From: Roseibium sediminicola
Lineage (GTDB): Bacteria; Pseudomonadota; Alphaproteobacteria; Rhizobiales; Stappiaceae
DNA length: 34,947 nucleotides
NCBI RefSeq assembly: GCF_023156505.1
Contig: NZ_JALNMJ010000035.1
Coordinates: 1 to 34,947, forward strand
Reading direction: 5' to 3'
The notes beneath the pieces are model-generated. The model saw only the letters and a list, made by a program, of their open reading frames with translations, had not been told where the DNA came from and searched no databases. A program made the translations under genes and the position numbers. Of this stretch, positions 30,907 to 34,947 are shown piece by piece; position 1 is the first letter of the stretch, and each line of letters begins with the position of its first letter.

Positions 30907-32073
30907 TCAGAGATACCACCCGAATAGAGGATTAATCGCCTCAATCACCGCATCGACCTTGTCCATCGAGAGGCCGGCAATGTTGATGCGGCCGTTTTCG
31001 GGAAGATAGATCGCGGCCTGGCAACGCAGTGCCAAAACTTCTTGCCGTGTCAATGGAAGAAGAGAGAACATGCCCTTTTGTTCGGTTAAGGCCGACGAGC
31101 GCTTCCACGCTTTGAACCCCTCGGCCAGCAAAGCTCGCAATGAGCGTACCCGTGCGGACGCTTCCGCCAGTTCAGCCTGCCAGTCCGCACGCAATCCGAC
31201 GTCGTTCAGAATGGTGCTCACGACTTCTGCTCCATGCGCTGGCGGCATAGAGTATATACTTCGCGCATAGGTGACGAAGTGTGACAGGACGGTCGAATTG
31301 GTTTCGGCATTACAAGTGACAAAAAGAGCTCCAGTACGGTCTCGGTACAAGCCGAAGGACTTCGAGCAACTGGCTGCGACCAGCGCCGGGACAGCATCAA
31401 GCACTGTTCTGAACCCCGTTCCGTCTTCCTTCAGGCTGTTTCCAAAGCCCAAATAGGCCACATCGATGAGGGGAATTAAACCGCGATTGGCAAGTAGTTC
31501 AGCAACCTCACGCCATTGCTCAAGGGAAAGGTCGGCACCTGAGGGATTGTGACAACAGCCGTGCAACAACACCGCGTCGCCCGTTTCGGCCGCCTTGAGA
31601 GCTTCGACCAGCTTGTCGAAGCACAGGCTTTGCGCGGAAGGGTCAAAATACTCGTAGGTTCTAACCTCCAAACCCACATCAGCGAAAACCGCGAGGTGGT
31701 TCGGCCAAGTTGGTGTGCCAACCCAGATTCGTCTGTTGCAATTGGTCGCCAGCAACCTCGCCGCCAAGTAAAGCGCAGCGGTGCCTCCAGGCGTCTGTAT
31801 GCCTGCATACAGACGCCTGGATCCCAGAATGAGATCGGCGAACCCTTCAACAAAGGCTCCGTCGCCTTCCGGTCCGACATAGCTCTTGCTTTGCTGGTCT
31901 TCAACCAGTCGCTGCTCGGCTGCCTTGACTGCTCGCATCACAGGCGTGCGACCGTGTTCATCGCGGTACACCCCGACGCCGAGGTCAATCTTATTCGAGC
32001 GCCGGTCGTCACGGTACAGCCCGATGAGTGTGAGAAGTGGATCTCCCGAAAGAGGAGCTAAGTTTTCGAACAT
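30907..32073 (-). CDS. Aromatic amino acid aminotransferase (TyrB/AspC class)
   Basis: Starting at ATG 32073, this is a 388-residue class I aminotransferase, slightly shorter than TyrB (397). MFENLAPLSGDPLLTLIGLY is the usual start of the TyrB/AspC family; longer in-frame starts lack it. The pyridoxal phosphate residues are Asn176 (CCHNPSG), Asp204 and Tyr207 (IDVAYLGFG), and Lys238 in SCSKSFGLYRDRTG. It transfers the amino group of aromatic amino acids or aspartate to 2-oxoglutarate. It lies downstream of RidA and a flavin monooxygenase on the same strand, separated from RidA by a 252-bp gap, so cotranscription is possible but not certain. A 36-bp near-perfect palindrome lies inside its coding sequence at 31786-31821. 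Confidence 0.92.
   Translation of the reverse strand: MFENLAPLSGDPLLTLIGLYRDDRRSNKIDLGVGVYRDEHGRTPVMRAVKAAEQRLVEDQQSKSYVGPEGDGAFVEGFADLILGSRRLYAGIQTPGGTAALYLAARLLATNCNRRIWVGTPTWPNHLAVFADVGLEVRTYEYFDPSAQSLCFDKLVEALKAAETGDAVLLHGCCHNPSGADLSLEQWREVAELLANRGLIPLIDVAYLGFGNSLKEDGTGFRTVLDAVPALVAASCSKSFGLYRDRTGALFVTCNAETNSTVLSHFVTYARSIYSMPPAHGAEVVSTILNDVGLRADWQAELAEASARVRSLRALLAEGFKAWKRSSALTEQKGMFSLLPLTRQEVLALRCQAAIYLPENGRINIAGLSMDKVDAVIEAINPLFGWYL
31786..31821. repeat. 36-bp near-perfect palindrome inside the aminotransferase gene
   Basis: Arms of 17 bp (31786-31802 and 31805-31821) are exactly complementary around a 2-base centre. The left arm reads TCCAGGCGTCTGTATGC. It encodes part of the conserved RRLYAGIQTPGG segment of the enzyme, so it must satisfy coding and symmetry together. 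Confidence 0.9.
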
Positions 32074-32325
32074 GAGAGGTTGACCTTGGACGTTTTTAGT
32101 TGGCCCGGTTTTCAGCGAGATCCGCTGCCTTACTGGCGCAGAAGTTCCAACCAACTGGATGTCTGTTACCCCACCGACTACTGGCTCCCTCGTGAGTTTT
32201 GTGGACTGCACGACTAAAGGAACCAGTAGCATTTTGGTTTGTCGACACGGAATGGACCCTTAACGGCTGCCTTCTCTGCAATGAGCTTCATGAATACGCA
32301 TCGCAGATCATGACGGCCTTTTCAC
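32074..32325. other. Spacer between aminotransferase and ridA-like gene
   Basis: This 252-bp gap shows no gene that can be supported on either strand. It must hold any separate promoter of the aminotransferase gene, which lacks a clear ribosome site at its ATG. Confidence 0.4.
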
Positions 32326-32739
32326 TCATTGGGGGCTGTAGGCAACCGCCTTGATTTCAATCTTCAGTTCGGGCCGTGCCAATCCTGCTACTTCAAGGAT
32401 CGTCCAGGCCGGATAGGGTGCGTTGATAAAGTCCGATTTGATCGCAACGCAATCAGCCAGGTTATTCTTGATCCCGACATGATAGGTGATCAACTCAACC
32501 ACATCGTCCAGCGAAGAACCCGCCGCTTCCAGCACGATTTGCAGCCGTTCGAACGCATTGCGGATCTGTTCCGGGTCCGTATCGGGGATCGTGCCGTCAG
32601 GGTTCAAACCGATCTGCCCCGCCGCGTAAATGAAATCCCCGGCGCGCACGGCAGCGGAATACTGGAACTTGTCGAAAATGCTGCTGCCATCGGCTGCCTT
32701 GAAGCGCGGATCATCGGGGTTGGTCGTTTTTTTGGGCAT
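32326..32739 (-). CDS. RidA (YjgF/YER057c/UK114) family protein
   Basis: This 137-residue member of the Rid family is a little longer than E. coli RidA (128). Conserved are YAAGQIGLNPDG (38-49), the catalytic-site Arg122 in GLARPELKIEIKAVA, and Glu128 in the same strand, equivalents of RidA Arg105 and Glu120. Members hydrolyse reactive enamines and imines to ketones and ammonia, or act as specific deaminases in catabolic operons. A GAAGGAAAAG ribosome site precedes the ATG, 18 bp after the monooxygenase stop, so it is in the same operon. Beside a flavin monooxygenase and an aminotransferase it probably clears an imine intermediate; that is inference. Confidence 0.92.
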   Translation of the reverse strand: MPKKTTNPDDPRFKAADGSSIFDKFQYSAAVRAGDFIYAAGQIGLNPDGTIPDTDPEQIRNAFERLQIVLEAAGSSLDDVVELITYHVGIKNNLADCVAIKSDFINAPYPAWTILEVAGLARPELKIEIKAVAYSPQ

Positions 32740-32757
32740 GTCTTTTCCTTCTTTGTG

Positions 32758-33969
32758 TCAGATACGTGCGTTGGTCGGCAGTTCCAGATCTAGGAGGATC
32801 CGCCCGAATAACTCGCCGATGGGTTCTTCCTGTAAAAGGAAATGCGAACTCATGGCATGGAGGTCACGGAACGACCGCTCCAGGGCTGTCCCCTCTGGAA
32901 GCAGGCTGCCACCCACCGACCGAAAGATTTTCTGTGCCTCGCGCAGCGCGATCGTTGTCGAGGTGGCGATCCGCATCCGGAACATTGCCCTGTCCGTCAA
33001 TTCAATCTCCTCGCCACGATCAACCCGCTCAGTCAAATTTCGGGCACCGTTCACTAGACCTTCTTCCAGCAAGTCGATCACCGCGCTGCCACCGGCAACT
33101 GAAATCTGTGCAATTCGATCCTGCGCCTGTGCCTGCCCCGTCCCCGAGGCCACACGCGTCCTTACCGTGTTGCGATAGGTTTCCACTACCGCCCCAGCTA
33201 CGCCCAATGTCGGCGCCGCCACAGACAGGGCAAATGCTGAGTTCAGCGGATAACGGAATATCGCACCGTCATTAGAACACTCCGGGTGATGCCCGCCGTT
33301 TTGCAGCGTCGCCCAATCCATCATGCGGTGCTCCGGCACGAAAACCTCCGGCAAGACCACATTTTTGCTGCCGGTCCCCCGCATTCCCAGCACACGCCAG
33401 GATTCATGATCGATATCGAAGGATTTCTTCGGCACCAGAACCAGCACCGTTCGACCGGATTGCTCACCGTCATCTGGTAAAGTGATCAACAACCCGACCC
33501 ACGACGCAATGTCGATCCCCGAGGCGTAGCGCCATTTCCCCGAAAGCAAAATACCGCCCTCGGCTTGCCTGACATTGATGTCATATCCGACGCCGCCGGT
33601 CAGCATTGGCACGATGGCCGCACGGTCACCGCCAAATACCTCTTCCTGCGCCAGGTCGGAAAACTTTCCCACCATCATGAGGTTTGCTGCAACCAACCCC
33701 ACGATCCACGCCGAGGACGCACAGCCCCGCGCCACCTCGAACACCGCGCGACTTATTTCTGACGGGCACAATTCCAGCCCCCCGAAACGACGCGGCACCG
33801 ACATGCGGAACAATCCTGCCTCGACCAGCCGCGCGGCGACATCTTCCAGAATACGGTTGGCGGCCTCAATTCGGCCTGCCTGCTGACTTAACCAGGGCTG
33901 CAAGTCGCGCGCAGTCAAAACCGGTTCGGCCGCCACTTGGCGCCCCGCCGCCACATTCAGGTTTGACAT
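32758..33969 (-). CDS. Acyl-CoA-dehydrogenase-fold flavin monooxygenase
   Basis: This 403-residue protein has the acyl-CoA dehydrogenase fold. The helical N-terminal domain (to about residue 125) contains VEAGLFRMSVPRRFGG; the beta domain follows, with ILLSGKWRYASGID near residues 140-153; and the C-terminal four-helix domain includes REAQKIFRSVGGSLL near 343-357. These features and its length match group D flavin monooxygenases such as DszC, HsaA and IacA-like indole-acetate oxygenases rather than true acyl-CoA dehydrogenases. They use reduced flavin supplied by a separate reductase; no reductase is seen here. The GGAGGTG ribosome site before the ATG is very strong. It is the first gene of a leftward operon and divergent to a Crp/Fnr regulator. 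An aromatic or indolic substrate fits the aminotransferase neighbour but is unproven. Confidence 0.85.
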   Translation of the reverse strand: MSNLNVAAGRQVAAEPVLTARDLQPWLSQQAGRIEAANRILEDVAARLVEAGLFRMSVPRRFGGLELCPSEISRAVFEVARGCASSAWIVGLVAANLMMVGKFSDLAQEEVFGGDRAAIVPMLTGGVGYDINVRQAEGGILLSGKWRYASGIDIASWVGLLITLPDDGEQSGRTVLVLVPKKSFDIDHESWRVLGMRGTGSKNVVLPEVFVPEHRMMDWATLQNGGHHPECSNDGAIFRYPLNSAFALSVAAPTLGVAGAVVETYRNTVRTRVASGTGQAQAQDRIAQISVAGGSAVIDLLEEGLVNGARNLTERVDRGEEIELTDRAMFRMRIATSTTIALREAQKIFRSVGGSLLPEGTALERSFRDLHAMSSHFLLQEEPIGELFGRILLDLELPTNARI

Positions 33970-34030
33970 ACTCTTTTCACCTCCGAACTCTGTCTGTGCC
34001 TGAAGCTACAGCCATTCAGACGCGCATGCG

Positions 34031-34044
34031 GTATCGTGGGATAC
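34031..34044. promoter_or_regulatory. Candidate Crp/Fnr-type operator
   Basis: GTATC-N4-GATAC is a perfect 5-4-5 dyad, the geometry of Crp/Fnr boxes (TTGAT-N4-ATCAA in FNR). It lies 24 bp before the regulator's start and 61 bp from the divergent monooxygenase start. The assignment is by spacing and context only. Confidence 0.4.
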
Positions 34045-34068
34045 ACCCAAAATTTTTCGGAGCGGAGA

Positions 34069-34731
34069 ATGGAACTCTATCAAAGCGGCACCTGGTTGAT
34101 ATCCGACACGCTGATGAGTTCGATGGTCAGGGACGACAGCCTGTTCGTACGCCGACATTTTCGCAAGGACGAAGAAATATACGTGCAGGAGTCGGTCTCG
34201 TCGAAATTCTACGTGGTGGTATCTGGACTTGTTCAAATCGCCATGATTCGTGAGGACGGCACTGAGGTGATCCTCGAATTGATGGGCCCGCAAACGGTCT
34301 GCGGCGAAGGCGCTGCCATCGACGGGCTTCCCCGATTCTCCGGTGCCACTGCACTTGAGGAAACTGAACTTCTGGAATTCGACGCAAGCCAGCTGCCCCA
34401 ACTGGCAGCACACAGCCCCGAATTCGTGGTCGCCCTGTTGCAAATCACCGCTCTAAAACAGCGAGTTCTGGCAGTGCGGCTGGAACAACTTTCGTCGCGT
34501 GAGCCTGAAACACGCATCATGGAAATGTTCGCACGCCTCGCCCGGATTTTCGCCGAAACCCGATGTGACGGTAAGCTGATCGTACCCAAACTGACCCACG
34601 AGCAAATCGCCGCCATGACCGGCAACACCCGTGTGACAGTTACCCGAGCACTTGGCCGTCTGAAGGAACGCGGTGAAATCGCGATCGTAAACGGTCGAAT
34701 CCTGCTGATGTCAGAGCGCTTCCGAGATTGA
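34069..34731 (+). CDS. Crp/Fnr family transcriptional regulator
   Basis: Starting at ATG 34069, after GGAGCGGAG, this is a 220-residue regulator; an in-frame GTG at 34036 would place the start inside the candidate operator. The N-terminal cyclic-nucleotide-binding-like barrel (about residues 20-130) contains GLVQIAMIREDGTEVILELMGP. A long dimerisation helix follows, then a C-terminal winged helix with the recognition motif LTHEQIAAMTGNTRVTVTRALGRLKERG (about 175-202). The N-terminal Fnr cysteine cluster is absent, so oxygen sensing through an iron-sulfur cluster is unlikely. It probably controls the divergent monooxygenase operon and itself; the ligand is unknown. Confidence 0.92.
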   Translation: MELYQSGTWLISDTLMSSMVRDDSLFVRRHFRKDEEIYVQESVSSKFYVVVSGLVQIAMIREDGTEVILELMGPQTVCGEGAAIDGLPRFSGATALEETELLEFDASQLPQLAAHSPEFVVALLQITALKQRVLAVRLEQLSSREPETRIMEMFARLARIFAETRCDGKLIVPKLTHEQIAAMTGNTRVTVTRALGRLKERGEIAIVNGRILLMSERFRD

Positions 34732-34825
34732 TCCGCGCCAGTGCCTGCAGATACCGACCAACGTCTCAAAAACGGCAGATATTACGGGATAGTTCCAACA
34801 GGACAGGTCCCAGATGACTCCAGAC

Positions 34826-34947
34826 TGAACCGCCCCGGGTTTACCGAAGAGATTTTGTTTCAAAGATTATGCGGCTTTATCAAGTCGGTTCAAGTTTTCA
34901 AAGAAGGCCTCCTCGGCTTCTGTGGGAGTTTTGTATTCGATGGCGCT
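34826..34947 (-). mobile_element. Partial IS3-family insertion sequence at the window edge
   Basis: The end of an IS3-type element is visible: a TGAACCGCCCCGGGTTTACC terminus at 34826-34845, followed inward by a transposase C-terminus. The rest lies outside the window, so its other end and target duplication cannot be checked. Confidence 0.7.
34867..34947 (-). CDS. IS3-family transposase OrfB, C-terminal fragment
   Basis: Twenty-six residues are visible, from SAIEYKTPTEAEEAFFENLN to a final RLDKAA and a stop at 34867-34869. The 'YKTP-EAE--F--NLN' pattern is the usual end of OrfB integrases of one IS3 branch. The gene continues beyond the right edge of the window. Activity cannot be judged. 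Confidence 0.75.
   Translation of the reverse strand, partial: SAIEYKTPTEAEEAFFENLNRLDKAA

Noticed and set aside
1..34947. CRISPR arrays, rRNA and tRNA genes
   Set aside because: No regular repeat-spacer pattern, rRNA segment or tRNA-like cloverleaf was noticed; the only tandem array is the 8-bp one, too short in period for CRISPR.

Overview
The window reads as accessory DNA, probably plasmid or integrated mobile DNA, of an alphaproteobacterium (Hyphomicrobiales or Rhodobacterales). The grounds are the high GC content, the DUF736 gene, the Agrobacterium-like VirC/VirD proteins and the branched-chain-type ABC operon. No replication genes, rRNA or tRNA genes and no virB-type secretion channel were seen.

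Region 1 (1-4760) holds small plasmid-type genes: the tail of a cut-off gene, a DUF736 protein preceded by a large imperfect palindrome, an unknown 151-residue protein, a uridine-kinase-like P-loop protein, and a divergent LysR regulator/TSUP anion exporter pair.

Region 2 (4761-11166) is a vir-type DNA-processing module. virC2 and virC1 run leftward; virD1, virD2, virD4 and a secreted-nuclease gene run rightward. Between them lies a ~490-bp origin-of-transfer region. It contains a degenerate 8-bp tandem repeat of about 23 units, three inverted repeats, and a nic site whose first 11 bases match the Agrobacterium T-DNA border. Predicted nicking between 6434 and 6433 on the minus strand would send the virC side into the recipient first and the virD genes last.

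Region 3 (11179-19218) is a leftward catabolic operon: a 5'-truncated aldehyde dehydrogenase, a LivKGFHM transporter, a coniferyl-alcohol-dehydrogenase-like SDR and an intact aldehyde dehydrogenase. Together they suggest uptake of a lignin-type aromatic alcohol or aldehyde and its oxidation to the acid. A likely frameshifted unknown gene lies downstream. The operon's 5' end is lost at an IS6-family element (19219-20024), whose other side cuts into an indolepyruvate ferredoxin oxidoreductase gene. The lack of a target duplication points to an IS-mediated deletion or rearrangement.

Region 4 (20025-28207) carries the truncated oxidoreductase, an M20 dipeptidase, about 1 kb without recognisable genes, and a polar amino acid ABC transporter.

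Region 5 (28466-30594) is a 2.1-kb Tn3-family deletion derivative with 37/38-bp terminal repeats and a 5-bp target duplication. It holds a nucleoside hydrolase as cargo, an intact serine resolvase, a putative res site and only remnants of tnpA.

Region 6 (30595-34947) has a flavin monooxygenase of acyl-CoA-dehydrogenase fold, a RidA-type protein and an aromatic aminotransferase containing a 36-bp near-perfect palindrome. A Crp/Fnr regulator is divergent to them. The window ends in a partial IS3-family element. Regions 3, 4 and 6 together look like a patchwork of aromatic and amino-acid catabolic genes assembled by mobile elements around a vir-type mobilisation core.
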